Below the pieces are notes generated by a model. The model was given only the letters and a program-made list of their open reading frames with translations. It was not told the DNA's origin and ran no database searches. DNA of 64,000 bases from Chamaelirium japonicum. Lineage: Eukaryota > Streptophyta > Magnoliopsida > Liliales > Melanthiaceae. The position numbers and the translations under genes are program-made. Shown piece by piece: positions 1 through 15,406 of this stretch; the first letter of the stretch is position 1; every line of letters begins with the position of its first letter. Location: assembly GCA_947650365.1 (NCBI GenBank), contig CANTAL010000136.1:248001-312000 (forward strand). Direction: 5' to 3'.

Positions 1-3000
1 CGATCCATTCTAATTCATTCGTACGATCCATTCTAATTCATTCGTACGATCCATTCTAATTCATTCGCACGATCCATTCTAACTCATTCATACGATCCAT
101 TCTAATTCATTCATACGATCCATTCTAATTCATTCGCACGAATGTATCCATTCTAATTCATTCGTATGATCCATTCTAATACATTCGCATAATCTATTCT
201 AATTCATTCGTACGATCCATTCTAATTCATTAGCACGATCCATTCTAATTCATTTGTATGATCCATTCTATTTCATTCGTACGATCCATTCTTACTCATT
301 CGTACGATCCATTCTAATTCATTCACACGAATGTATCCATTCTAATTCATTCGTACAATCCATTCTAATTAATTTGCATGATCCATTCTAATTCATTCAT
401 ACGATCCATTTTAATTCATTCATAAGATCCATTCTAATTTATTCGCACAATCTATTCTAATTCATTCATACGATCCATTCTAATTCATTAGCACGATCTA
501 TTCTAATTCATTCATACGATCCATTCTATTTCATTCGCACGATCCATTCTTACTCATTCGTACGATCTATTTTAATTCATTCGCACGAATGTATCCATTC
601 TAATTCATTCGTACGATCCATTCTAATTCATTTGCACGATCCATTGTAATTCATTCGTACGATCCATTCTAATTTATTCGTACGATCCATTCTAATTCAT
701 TTGTACGATCTATTCTAATTCATTCATACGATCCATTCTAATTCATTCATACAATCCATTCCAATTCTTTCGCAGGAATGTATCCATTCTAATTCATTCA
801 TACGATCCACCCTAATTCCTTCGTATGATCCATTCTAATTCATTCACACGAATGTATCCATTATAATTCATTCGTACGATCCATTCGTATTCATTCATAC
901 GATCTGTTCTAATTCATTCATACGATCCATTCTAATTCGTACGATCCATTCTAATTCATTCGCACGATCCATTCTAATTCATTTGCACGATCCATTCTTA
1001 TTCATTCATACAATTCATTCTAATTCTTTTGCACGAATGTATCCATACTAATTCCTTCGTACGATCCATTCTAATTCCTTCGTACGATCCATTCTATTTC
1101 ATTTGTATGTTCCATTCTAATTCCTTCGTACGATCCATTCTAATTCATTCCCATGAATTTATCCATTCTAATTCATACGTACGATCCATTCTAATTCATT
1201 CATACGATCCAATCTAATTCATTCATACGATCCATTCTAATTCTTTCGCACGAATGTATCCATTCTAATTCATTCGTACGATCCATTCTAATTCATTCGC
1301 ACTATCTTTGCTAATTCATTCGTATGATCCATTCTAATTCATTCGCACTATCTTCGCTAATTCATTCGCACTATCTTTGCTAATTCATTCGTACGATCCA
1401 TTCTTACTCATTCATACGATTCATTCTAATTCATTCGCACGAATGTATCCATTCTAATTCATTCGTACGATTCATTCTAATTCATTCGCACGATCCATTC
1501 TAATTCATTCATACGATCCATTCTAATTCATTCGTACGAACCATTCTAATTCATTCGCACTATCCATTCTAATTCATTCGTAGGATCCATTCTAATTCGT
1601 TAGCACGATCCATTCTAATTCATTCGTACGATCCATTCTATTTCATTCGTACGATCCATTCTAACTCATTCGTAAGATCCATTGTAATTCATTCGTAAGA
1701 TCCACCCTAATTCCTTCGTATGATCCATTCTAATTCATTCGAACGAATGTATCCATTCTAATTTATTTGTACGATCCATTCGAATTCATTCATACGATCC
1801 ATTCTAATTCATTCATACGATCCATTCTAATTCATTCGCACGAATGTATCCATTCTAATTCATTCGTACGATCCATTCTAATTCATTCATACGATCTATT
1901 CTAATTCATTCATACGATTCATTCTAATTCATTCGCACGAATGTATCCATTCTAATTCATTCGTACGATCCATTCTAATTTATTCGCACAATCGATTGTA
2001 ATTCATTCGTATGTTCCATTCTAATTCATTCGCACGATCCATTCTAATTCATTTGTACGATCCATTCTAATTCATTCATACAATCCATTCTAATTCTTTT
2101 GCACGAATGTATCCATTCTAATTCATTCGTACGATCCATTCTAATTCCTTCGTACAATCCATTCTAATTCTTTCGTACTATCCATTCTAATTTCTTCGTA
2201 CGATCCATTCTAATTCATTCCCATGAATGTATCCATTCTAATTCATACGTACGATCCATTCTAATTCATTCATACGATCCAATCTAATTCATTCATACGA
2301 TCTATTCTAATTCATTCCCACGAATGTATCCATTCTAATTCATTCGTACGATCCATTCTAATTTATTCGCACAATCTATTCTAATTCATTCCTACGATCC
2401 ATTCTAATTCATTTGCACGATCCATTCTAATTCATTTGCACGATCCATTCTAATTCATTCATACAATCCATTCTAATTCTTTTGCACGAATGTATCCATT
2501 CTAATTCATTAGTATGATCCATTCTAATTCCTTCGTACGATCCATTCTAATTCCTTTATACGATCCATTCTAATTCCTTCGTACGATCCATTCTATTTTA
2601 TTTGTATGATCCATTCTAATTCCTTTGTACGATCAATTCTAATTCATTCCCATGAATGTATCCATTCTAATTCATACGTACGAACCATTCTAATTCATTC
2701 ATACGATCCAATCTAATTCATTCATACGATCCATTCTAATTCATTCGCACGAATGTATCCATTCTAATTCATTCGTACGTTCCATTCTAATTCATTCGCA
2801 CAATCTATTCTAATTCATTCGTACGATCCATTCTAATTCACTAGCACGATCCATTCTAATTCATTCATACGATCCATTCTATTTCATTCGTACGATCCAT
2901 TCTTACTTATTCGTATGATCCATTCTAATTCATTCGTATGAATTTATCCATTCTAATTAATTCGTAAGATCCATTCTAATTCATTCGTACGATCCTCTAA

Positions 3001-5006
3001 TTCATTCATACGATCCATTCTAATTCATTCGTACGATCTATTCTAATTCATTCGCACGATCCATTCTAATTCATTCGTACGATCTATTCTAATTCATTCA
3101 TACAATCCATTCTAATTCTTTCGCACGAATGTATCCATTCTAATTCATTCGTACGATCCATTCTAATTCCTTCGTACGATCCATTCTAATTCCTTCATAC
3201 GATCCATTCTAATTCCTTCGTACGATCCAGTCTATTTCATTCATATGATCCATTCTAATTCCTTCGTACGATCCATTCTAATTCATTCCCACGAATGTAT
3301 CCATTCTAATTCATACGTACGATCCATTCTAATTCATTCATACGATCCAATCTAATTCATTCATACGATCCATTCTAATTCATTTGCACGAATGTATCCA
3401 TTCTAATTCATTCGTACGATCCATTCGAATTTATTCGCACAATCTATTCTAATTCATTCGTACGATCCATTCTAATTTATTAGCACGATCCATTCTAATT
3501 CATTCGTACGATCCATTCTAATTCATTCGCACGATCCATTCTAATTCATTCGTACGATCCATTCTAATTCATTCATACGATCCATTCAAATTCCTTCGTA
3601 AGATCCATTCTAATTCATTCTAATTCCTTCGTACGATCCATTCTTATTCCTTCATGCGATCCATTCTATTTCATTCGTATGATCCATTCTAATTCCTTCG
3701 TACGATCCATTCTAATTCTTTCCCATGAATGTACCCATTCTAATTCCTTCGTACGATTCATTCTAATTCATTCGTACGATCCATTCTTTCGTATGTATCC
3801 ATTTTAATTCATTCATACGATCCATTCTAATTCCTTCGCACGATCCAATCTAATTCATTCGCATGATCCATTCTAATTCATTCGTACTATCCATTCTATT
3901 TCATTCGTACGGTCTATTCTTACTCATCCGTACGATTCATTCTAATTCATTCATATGATCCATTCTAATTCATTCATACAATCCATTCTAATTCTTTCGG
4001 ACGAATGTTTCCATTCTAATTCATTCGTACGATCCTCCCTAATTCCTTCGTATGATCCATTCTAATTCATTCGCATGAATGTATCCATTCTAATTCATTT
4101 GTATGATCCATTCTAATTCCTTCGTACGATCCATTCTAATTCATTCGTATGATCCATTCTAATTCATTCGCAGGAATGTATCCATTCTAATTCATTCGTA
4201 CGATCCATTCAAATTCATTCGCATGATCCATTCTAATTCATTCATACGATCCATTCTAATTCATTCGTATGATCCGTTCTATTTCATTCGCAGTATCCAT
4301 TCTAATTCATTCATACGATCCATTCTAATTCATTCATACAATCCATTCTAATTCTTTCGCACGAATGTATCCATTCTAATTCATTCGTACGATCCTCCCT
4401 AATTCCTTCGTATGATCCATTCTAATTCATTCGCACGAATGTATCCATTCTAATTCATTCGTACGATCCATTCTAATTCATTCGCATGATCCATTCAAAT
4501 TCATTCATACGATCCATTCTAATTCATTTGTACGATCCATTCTAATTCCTTCGTACGAACCATTGTAATTCATTCATACGATCCATTCTATCCATTCTAA
4601 TTCATTCGTACGACCCTTTCTAATTCATTCACACGATCCATCCTAATTTATTCATACGATCCATTCTAATTCATTTGCACGATCCATTCTAATTCATTCG
4701 CACGAATGTATCCATTCTAATTCATTCGCACGATCCATTCTATTTCATTCATACGATCCATTTTTACTCATTCGTACGATCCATTCTAATTCATTCGCAC
4801 GAATGTATCCATTCTAATTCATTCGTACGATCCATTCTAATTCATTTGCACGATCCATTCTAATTCATTCATACGATCCAATCTAATTCATTCATACGAT
4901 CCATTCTAATTCATTCGCACGAATGTATCCATTCTAATTCATTCGTACGATCCATTCTAATTCATTCACACAATCTATTCTAATTCATTCGTACGATCCA
5001 TTCTAA
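1..5006 (+). repeat. Satellite block F1, plus orientation
   Basis: About 210 monomers with interspersed 28-bp variants and no foreign sequence. An irregular stretch at 3601-3800 (TTCTTTCGTATGTATCC at about 3784) recurs at 6696, 14212 and 17056, and marks a long duplication. The block ends at a palindrome centred on CTAATTAG. Confidence 0.95.
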
Positions 5007-5613
5007 TTAGAATTATAATGAATTAGAATGGATCGTACGAATGAATTAGAAAGGATCGTGCGAATGAATTAGAATGGATCGTATGAATGAATTAGAATGG
5101 ATCGTATGAATGAATTAGAATGGATCGTGCGAATGAATTAGAATGGATCGTATGATTGAATTAGAATGGATCGTATGAATGAATTCGAATGGATCGTACG
5201 AAGGAATTAGAATAGATCGTACGAATGAATTAGAATGGATACATTCGTGCGAAAGAATTAGAATGGATTGTATGAATGAATTAGAATGGATCATATAAAT
5301 GAATTAGAATGGATCGTGCGAATGAAATAGAATGGATAGTACGAATAAATTAGAATGGATTGTATGAATGAATTAGAATGGATCGTGCGAATAAATTAGA
5401 ATGGATCATACGAATGAATTAGAATGGATACATTCATGCGAATGAATTAGAATGGATCGTACGAATGAGTAAGAATGGATCGTACGAATGAAATACAATG
5501 GATCGTACGAATGAATTAGAATGGATCATGCTAATGAATTAGAATGGATCGTACAAATAAATTAGAATGAATTAGAATGGATCGTACAAATGAATTTGAA
5601 TGGATCGTACGAA
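5007..5613 (-). repeat. Satellite block R1, minus orientation
   Basis: 607 bp of inverted monomers. It enters through ATTCTAATTAGAAT and leaves through a CGTACG core followed by a plus 28-bp variant (AATGTATCC). Near-copies are at 12859-13392 and 15407-16022. Confidence 0.93.
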
Positions 5614-7498
5614 TGTATCCACTCTAATTCATTCGTACGATCCATTCTAATTCATTCGCACGATCCATTCTAATTCATTCATACGATCCATTCTAATTCA
5701 TTCGTACGATCTATTCTAATTCATTCGCACGATCCATTCTAATTCATTCATATGATCCATTCTAATTCATTCATATATTCCATTCTAATTCTTTCGCACG
5801 AATGTATCCATTCTAATTCATTCGTAGGATCCATTTAATTCTTTCGTACGATCCATTCTAATTCCTTCATACGATCCATTCTAATTCATTCATACGATCC
5901 AATCTAATTCATTCATACGATCCATTCTAATTCTTTCACACGAATGTATCCATTCTAATTCATACGTACGATCCATTCTAATTCATTCATACGATCCATT
6001 CTAATTCCTTTATACAATCCATTCTAATTCTTTCGTTCGAATGTATCCATTCTAATTCATTCGTACGATCCATTCAAATCCTTTCGTACGATCTATTCTA
6101 ATTCCATCATCCGATCCATTCTAATTCATTCATACGATCCATTCTAATTCATTCATACGATCCATTCTAATTCATTCATACAATCCATTCTAATTCTTTC
6201 ACACGAATGTATCCATTCTAATTCATACGTACGATCCATTCTAATTCAATCATACGATCCAATCTAATTCATTCATACGATCCATTCTAATTCATTTGCA
6301 CGAATGTATCCATTCTAATTCATTCTTACGATCTATTCTAATTCATTCGCACAATCTAATCTAATTCATTCGTACGAACCATTCTAATTCATTAGCACGA
6401 TCCATTCTAATTCATTCGTACGATCCATTCTAATTCATTCGCACAATCCATTCTAATTCATTCGTACGATCCATTCTAATTCATTCAAACGATCCATTGT
6501 ATTTCCTTCGTACGATCTATTCTAATTCATTCTAATTCCTTCGTACGATCCATTCTTATTCCTTCGTAAGATCCATTCTATTTCATTTGTATGATCCATT
6601 CGAATTCCTTCGTACGATCCATTCTAATTCTTTCCCATGAATGTACCCATTCTAATTCCTTCGTACGATTCATTCTAATTCATTCGTACGATCCAGTCTT
6701 TCGTATGTATCCATTCTAATTCATTCGTATGATCCATTCTAATTCCTTCGCACGATCCAATCTAATTCATTCGCACGATCCATTCAAATTCATTCGTACG
6801 ATCCATTCTATTTCATTCGAACGGTCCATTCTTACTCATCCGTACGATTCATTCTAATTCATTCATATGATCCATTCTAATTCATTCATACAATCCATTC
6901 TAATTCTTTCGGACGAATGTTTCCACTCTAATTCATTCGTACGATCCTCCCTAATTCTCTCGTATGATCTATTATAATTCATTCGCACGATTGTATCCAT
7001 TCTAATTCATTCGTATGATCCATTCTAATTCCTTCGTATGATCCATTCTAATTCATTCGTATGATCCATTCTAATTCATTCGCACGAATGTATCCATTCT
7101 AATTCATTCGTACGATCCATTCAAATTCATTCGCACGATCCATTCTAATTCATTCATACGATCCATTCTAATTCATTCGTATGATCCGTTCTATTTCATT
7201 CGCAGGATCCATTCTAATTCATTCATACGATCCATTCTAATTCATTCATACAATCCATTCTAATTCTTTTGCACGAATGTATCCATTCTAATTCATTCGT
7301 ACGATCCACCCTAATTCCTTCGTATGATCCATTCTAATTCATTCGCACGAATGTATCCATTCTAATTCGTTCGTACGATCCATTTGAATTCATTCATACG
7401 ATCCATTCTAATTTATTCATATGATCCATTCTACTTCATTTGCACGAATGTATCCATTCTAATTCTTTCTCACGATCCATTCTATTTCATTCGCACAA
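5614..7498 (+). repeat. Satellite block F2, plus orientation
   Basis: Plus monomers. This block is the left member of a long duplication whose right member is 16023-17858. It ends at CGCACAATGGATCG, the same junction sequence seen near 17855. Confidence 0.93.
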
Positions 7499-9493
7499 TG
7501 GATCGTATGATGAATTAGAATGGATCATGCAAATGAATTAGAATGGATCGTACGAATGAATTAGAATGGATCATGCGAATGAATTAGAATGGATCGTACG
7601 TATGAATTAGAATGGATACATTCATGGGAATGAATTAGAATTGATCGTACGAAGGAATTAGAATGGATCATACGAATGAAATAGAATGGATCGTACGAAT
7701 GAATTAGAATCGTACGAATGAATTAGAATGGATCATACGAATGAATTAGAATGGATTGTGCTAATAAGTAAGAATGGATCATACGAATGAAATAGAATGG
7801 ATCGTACGAATGAATTAGAATGGATCGTGCTAATAAATTAGAATGGATCATACGAATAAATTCGAAAAGATTGTGCGAATGAATTATAATAGATCGTGCG
7901 AATGAATTAGAATGGATACATTCGTGCGAATGAATTAGAATGGATCATACGAATGAATTAGAATGGATCGTATGAATGAATTAGAATGGATCGTATGAAT
8001 GAATTCGAAAGGATCGTACGAATGAATTAGAATGGATACATACGTGCGAATGAATTAGAATGGATCATACGAAGGAATTAGGGTGGATCGTACGAATGAA
8101 TTAGAATGGATACATTCGTGCGAAAGAATTAGAATGGATTGTATGAATGAATTAGAATAGATCGAAAGAATGAATTAGAATGGATCGTGAGAATGAATTA
8201 GAATGGATCGTATGAATGAATTAGAATGGATACATTCGTGCGAATAAATTAGAATGGATCGTATGAATGTGTAAGAATGGATCGTACGAATGAAATAGAA
8301 TGGATCGTACGAATGAATTAGAATGGATCGTGCTAATGAATTAGAATAGATTGTACGAATGAATTAAAATAGATTGTGCGAATGAATTAGAATGGATCGT
8401 ACGAATGAAATAGAATGGATACATTCGTGCGAATGAATTAGAATGGATCGTATGAATGAATTAGATTGGATCGTACGAATGAATTAGAATTGATCGTACG
8501 CATGAATTAGAATGGATACATTCATGGGAATGAATTAGAATGGATCATACGAAGGAATTAGAATGGATCATACGAATGAAATAGAATGGATCGTACGAAG
8601 GAATTAGAATGGATCGTACGAAGGAATTAGAATGGATTGTGCGAATGAATTAGAATGGATCGTATGAATGAATTAGAATGGATCGTGCGAATGAATTAGA
8701 ATGTATCATACGAATGAATTAGAATGGATACATTCGTGCGAAAGAATTAGAATAGATTGTATAAATGAATTAGAATGGATCGTACGAATGAATTAGAATG
8801 GATCGTGCGAATGAATTTGAATAGATCGTACGAATGAATCAGAAAGGATACATTCGTGCGAATGAATTAGAATGGATCGTACGAATGAGTAAAAATGGAT
8901 TGTACGAATGAAATAGAATGGATCGTACGAATGAATTAGAATGGATCATGCTAATGAATAAGAATGGATCGTATGAATGAATTAGAATGGATCGTGCGAA
9001 TGAATTAGAATGGATCGTACGAATGAGTAAGAATGGATCGTACGAATGAAATAGAATGGATCGTATGAATGAATTAGAATGGATCGTGCTAATGAATTAG
9101 AATGGATCATACAAATGAATTAGAATAGATTGGGCGAATGAATTAGAATGGATCGTACGAATGAATTAGAAGGGATACATTTGTGCGAATGAATTAGAAT
9201 GGATCGTATGAATGAATTAGATTAGATCGTATAAATGAATTAGAATGGATCACACGTTTGAATTAAAATGGATACATTCATGGGAATGAATTAGAATGGA
9301 TCGTACGAAGGAATTAGAATGGATCATACGAATGAAATAGAATGGATCGTACGAAGGAATTAGAATGGATCGTACGTTAAGAATGAATTAGAATGGATCG
9401 TACGTATGAATTAGAATGGATACATTCATGGGAATGAATTAGAATGGATCGTACGAAGGAATTAGAATGGATCGTACGAAGGAATTAGAATGG
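7499..9493 (-). repeat. Satellite block R2, minus orientation
   Basis: Minus monomers. Its first 600 bp matches 17859-18459. It ends in a 26-bp perfect palindrome around 9482-9507, centred on GGATCC. Confidence 0.93.
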
Positions 9494-9908
9494 ATCCATT
9501 CTAATTCATTCTAATTCATTCGTACGATCCATTCTAATTCATTCATATAATCCATTCTAATTCATTCATACGATCCAATCTAATTCATTCATATGATCCA
9601 TTCTAATTCATTCGCACGAATGTATCCATTCTAATTCATTCGTACGATCCATTCTAATTCATACGCATGATCCAATCTAATTCATTCGCACGATCCAATC
9701 TAATTCATTCGCACGATCCAATCTAATTCATTCGCACGATCCATTCTAATCCATTCTAATTCATTCGCACGATCCATTCTAATTCATTCGTACGATCCAT
9801 TCTAATTCATTCATACGATCCATCCTAATTCATTCATACGATCCATTCTAATTCATTCGCACGATCCATTCTTATTTATTCATACGATCCATTCTAATTC
9901 ATTCATAC
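9494..9908 (+). repeat. Satellite block F3, plus orientation
   Basis: 415 bp of plus monomers between two orientation switches. It exits at CATACGAATTAG. Confidence 0.92.
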
Positions 9909-10302
9909 GAATTAGAATGGATCGTACGAATGAATCGTGCGAATGAATTAGAATGGATCGTGCATATGAATTAGAATGGATTGTCGATCGTACGAATGAA
10001 TTAGAATAGATCGTGCTAATGAATTAGAATGGATCGTACGAATGAATCAAAATAGATTGTGCGAATGATGAATTAGAATGGATCGTGCGAATGAATTAGA
10101 TTGGATCATGCGAATGAATTAGAATGGATCGTACGAATGAATTAGAATGGATACATTCGTCGGAATGAATTAGAATGGATCATATGAATGAATTAGATTG
10201 GATCGTATGAATGAATTAGATTGGATCGTATGAATGAATTAGAATGGATCATATGAATGAATTAGAATGGATCGTACGAATGAATTAGAATGAATTAGAG
10301 TG
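9909..10302 (-). repeat. Satellite block R3, minus orientation
   Basis: 394 bp of minus monomers, some irregular in spacing near 9935-9990 and 10060. It exits through a GGATCC-centred palindrome with one mismatch. Confidence 0.92.
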
Positions 10303-12858
10303 GATCCATTCTAATTCCTTTGTACGATCCATTCTAGTTCATTCCCATGAATGTATCCATTCTAATTCATACGTACGATCCATTCTAATTCATTTATGAT
10401 CCAATCTAATTCATTCATACGATCCATTCTAATTCATTCGCACGAATGTATCCCTTCTAATTCATTCGTACGATCCATTCTAATTCATTCGCCCAATCTA
10501 TTCTAATTCATTTGTATGATCCATTCTAATTCATTTGCACGATCCATTCGAATTCATTCGTACGATCCATTCTATTTTATTCGTACGATCCATTCTTACT
10601 CATTCGTATGATCCATTCTAATTCATTCGCATGATTCTAATTCATTCATACGATCCATTCTTATTCATTAGCACGATCCATTCTAATTCATTCGTACGAT
10701 CCATTCTATTTCATTCGTACAATCCATTCTTACTCATTCGTACGATCCATTCTAATTCATTCACAAAATCTATTCTAATTCATTCATACGATCCATTCTA
10801 ATTCGTTAGAACGATCCATTCTAATTCATTCGTACGATCCATTCTATTTTATTCGTACGATCCATTCTTACTTATTCGTATGCTCCATTCTAATTCATTC
10901 GCACGAATGTATATATTCTAATTCATTCGTATGATCCATTCTAATTCATTTGCACAATCTATTCTAATTCATTCATACGATCCATTCTAATTCATTCGTA
11001 CGATCCATTCTAATTCATTTGCATGATCCATTCTAATTCATTCATATGATCCATTCTAATTCATTCGTACAATCCATTCTAATTCTTTCGCACGAATGTA
11101 TCCATTCTAATTCATTCGTACGATCCACCCTAATTCCTTCGTATGATCCATTCAAATTCATTCGAACGAATGTATCCATCCTAATTCATTTGTACGATCC
11201 ATTCAAATTCATTCATACGATCCACTCTAATTCATTCATACGATCCATTCTAATTTATTCGCACGAATGTATCCATTCTAATTCATTCATACGATCCATT
11301 CTAATTCATTCGCACAATCTATTCTAATTCATTCGTACGATCTATTCTAATTCATTCGCACGATCCATTCTAATTCATTTGCACGATCCATTCTAATTCA
11401 TTCATACAATCCATTCTAATTCTTTTGCACAAATATATCCATTCTAATTCATTCGTGCGATCCATTCTAATTCCTTCGTAAGATCCATTATAATTCCTTC
11501 GTTCGATCCGTTCTATTTCATTCGTATGATCCATTCTAATTCCATCGTACGATCCATTCTAATTCATTCCCATGAATGTATCCATTCTAATTCATATGTA
11601 CGATCCATTCTAATTCATTCCCATGAATGTATCCATTCTAATTCATACGTACGATCCATTCTAATTCATTCATGCGATCCAATCTAATTTATTCATAAGA
11701 TCCATTCTAATTCATTCCCACGAATGTGTCCATTCTAATTCATTCGTACGATCCATTCTAATTCATTCACACAATCTATTCTAATTCATTCGTACGATCC
11801 ATTCTAATTCGTTAGCACGATCCATTCTAATTCTTTCGTACGATCCATTCTATTTCATTCGTACTATCCATTCTTACTCATTCGAACGATCCGTTCTAAT
11901 TCATTCGCACGAATGTATCCTTTCTAATTCATTCGTACGACCCATTCTAATTCATTCGCGTGATCCATTCTAATTCATTCATACGATCCATTCTAATTCA
12001 TTCGTACGATCCATTCTAATTCATTCGCACGATCCATTCTAATTCATTCGTACGATCCATTCTATTTCATTGATATGATCCATTCTAATTCATTCACACG
12101 AATGTATCCATTCTAATTCATTCGTACGATCCATTTTAATTCATTCGCACGATCCATTCTAATTCATTAGCACGATCCATTCTAATTCATTAGCACGATC
12201 CATTCTAATTCATTCGTACGATCCATTCTATTTTAATCGTACGATCCATTCTTACTCATTCGTACGATCCATTCTAATTCATTCGCACGAATGTATCCAT
12301 TCTAATTCATTCGTACGATCCATTCTAATTCATTCGCACGATCCATTCTAATTCATTCATACGATCCATTCTAATTCATTTGTACGATCCATTCTAATTC
12401 ATTCGCACGAACCATTGTAATTCATTTATATGATCCGTTCTATCTATTCTAATTCATTCGTACGATCCATTCTAATTCATTCACACGATCCATTCTAATT
12501 CATTCATACGATGCATTCTAATTTATTTGTACGATCCATTCTAATTCATTCGCACGAATGTATCCATTCTAATTCATTCACACGATCCATTCTATTTCAT
12601 TCATACGATCCATTCTTACTCATTCGTACGATCCATTCTAATTCATTCGCACGAATGTATCCATTCTAATTCATTCATACGATCCATTCTAATTCATTCG
12701 CACGATCCATTCTAATTCATTCATACGATCCAATCTAATTCATTCATACGATCCATTCTAATTCATTCGCACGAATGTATCCATTCTACTTCATTCGTAC
12801 GATCCATTCTTATTCATTCACACAATCTATTCTAATTCATTCGTACGATCCATTCTAA
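10303..12858 (+). repeat. Satellite block F4, plus orientation
   Basis: About 2.6 kb of plus monomers. Its right part (to the switch at 12859) aligns with 4,4xx-5,006 at a constant offset of 7852. It exits at the same TTCTAATTAGAA palindrome as F1 and F5. Confidence 0.93.
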
Positions 12859-13392
12859 TTAGAATTAGAATGAATTAGAATGGATCGTATTAATGAATTA
12901 GAATAGATTGTGCGAATGAATTAGAATAAATCATACAAATGAATTAGAATGGATCATGCTAATGAATTAGAATGGATCGTGCGAATGAATTAGAATGGAT
13001 CGTATGAATGAATTCGAATGGATCGTACGAATGAATTAGAATAGATCGTACGAATGAATTAGAATGGATACATTCGTGCGAAAGAAGTAGAATGGATTGT
13101 ATGAATGAATTAGAATGGATCGTATGAATGAATTAGAATGGATCGTGCGAATGAATTAGAATGGATAGTACGAATGAATTAGAATGGATCGTATGAATGA
13201 ATTAGAATGGATCGTGCGAATGAATTAGAATGGATCATACGAATGAGTAAGAATGGATCATACGAATGAAATAGAATGGATCGTACGAATGAATTAGAAT
13301 GGATCGTGCTAATGAATTAGAATGGATCATACAAATGAATTAGATTGAATTAGAATGGATCGTACAAATGAATTAGAATGGATCGTACGAAT
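12859..13392 (-). repeat. Satellite block R4, minus orientation
   Basis: 534 bp, a related copy of R1 and R5. It exits at GATCGTACGAATGTATCC. Confidence 0.92.
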
Positions 13393-15406
13393 GTATCCAT
13401 TCTAATTCATTCGTACGATCCGTTCTAATTCATTCGCACGTTCCATTCTAATTCATTCATACGATCCATTCTAATTCATTCGTATGATCTATTCTAATTC
13501 ATTCGCACGATCCATTCTAATTCATTCATAAAATCCATTCTAATTCATTCATACAATCCATTCTAATTCTTTCGCACGAATGTATCCATTCTAATTCATT
13601 CGTACGATCCATTCTAATTATTTCGTACGATCCATTCTAATTCCTTCATACGATCCATTTTAATTCCTTCGTATGATCTAGTCTATTTCATTCATATGAT
13701 CCATTCTAATTCCTTCGTGCGATCCATTCTAATTCATTTCCACGATTGTATCCATTCTAATTCATACGTACGATCCATTCTAATTCATTCATACGATCCA
13801 ATCTAATTCATTCATACGATCCATTCTAATTCATTTGCACGAATGTATCCATTCTAATTCATTCGTACGATCCATTCGAATTCATTCGCACAATCTATTC
13901 TAATTCATTCGTACGATCCATTCTAATTCATTCGTACGATCCATTCTAATTCATTCGCACGATTCATTCTAATTCATTCGTACGATCCATTCTAATTCGT
14001 TCATACGATCCATTCAAATTCCTTCATAAGATCCATTCTAATTCATTCTAATTCCTTCGTACGATCCATTCTTATTCCTTCGTGCGATCCATTCTATTTC
14101 ATTCGTATGATCCATTCTAATTCCTTCGTACGATCCATTCTAATTCTTTCCCATGAATGTACCCATTCTAATTCCTTCGTACGATTCATTCTAATTCATT
14201 CGTACGATCCATTCTTTCGTATGTATCCATTTTAATTCATTCGTACGATCCATTCTAATTCTTTCGCACGATCCAATCTAATTCATTCGCATGATCCATT
14301 CTAATTCATTTGTACTATCCATTCTATTTCATTCGTACGGTCTATTCTTACTCATTCGTACGATTCATTCTAATTCATTCATATGATCCATTCTAATTCA
14401 TTCATACAATCCATTCTAATTCTTTTCGACGAATGTTTCCATTCTAATTCATTCGTACGATCCTCCCTAATTCCTTCGTATGATCCATTCTAATTCATTC
14501 GCACGAATGTATCCATTCTAATTCATTCATATGATCCATTCTAATTCCTTCGTACAATCCATTCTAATTCATTCGTATGATCCATTCTAATTCATTCGCA
14601 CGAATGTATCCATTCTAATTCATTCGTACGATCCATTCAAATTCATTCGCATGATCCATTCTAATTCATTCATACGATCCAATCTAATTCATTCGTATGA
14701 TCCGTTCTATTTCATTCGCAGTATCCATTCTAATTCATTCATACGATCCATTCTAATTCATTCATACAATCCATTCTAATTCTTTCGCACGAATGTATCC
14801 ATACTAATTCATTCGTACGATCCACCCTAATTCCTTCGTATGATCCATTCTAATTCATTTGCACGAATGTATCCATTCTAATTCATTCGTACGATCCATT
14901 CTAATTCATTCGCATGATCCATTCTAATTCATTCATACGATCCATTCTAATTCATTTGTACGATCCATTCTAATTCCTTCGCACGAACCATTGTAATTCA
15001 TTCATACAATCCATTCTATCCATTCTAATTCATTCGTACGACCCATTCTAATTCATTCACACGATCCATTCTAATTCATTCATACGATCCATTCTAATTC
15101 ATTTGTATGATCCATTCTAATTCATTCGCACGATCTATTCTATTTCATTCATACGATCCATTCATACTCATTCGTAGGATCCATTCTAATTCATTCGCAC
15201 GAATGTATCCATTCTAATTCATTTGTACGATCCATTCTAATTCATTCGCATGATCCATTCTAATTCATTCATACGATCCAATCTAATTTATTCATATGAT
15301 CCATTCTAATTCATTCGCACGAATGTATCCATTCTAATTCAATTGTACGATCCATTCTAATTCATTCACACAATCTATTCTAATTCATTCGTACGATCCA
15401 TTCTAA
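13393..15406 (+). repeat. Satellite block F5, plus orientation
   Basis: Plus monomers duplicating about 2942-5006 at an offset of 10,451 narrowing to 10,400 through small monomer-sized indels. It exits at TTCTAATTAGAA. Confidence 0.92.

Noticed and set aside
1029-1217. Repetitive open frames in the satellite (also 11046-11327, 24359-24622, 31380-31568, 50240-50434) giving peptides rich in SNSFVRSILIH
   Set aside because: They are the 23-bp monomer read in frame, repeating every 69 bp (23 codons). The frame breaks at every 28-mer and in every inversion, and there is no start context, domain or conservation of frame.
1-5006. Telomeric or subtelomeric telomere-variant repeat
   Set aside because: The monomer has no TTTAGGG-like or G-rich strand character and changes orientation many times.
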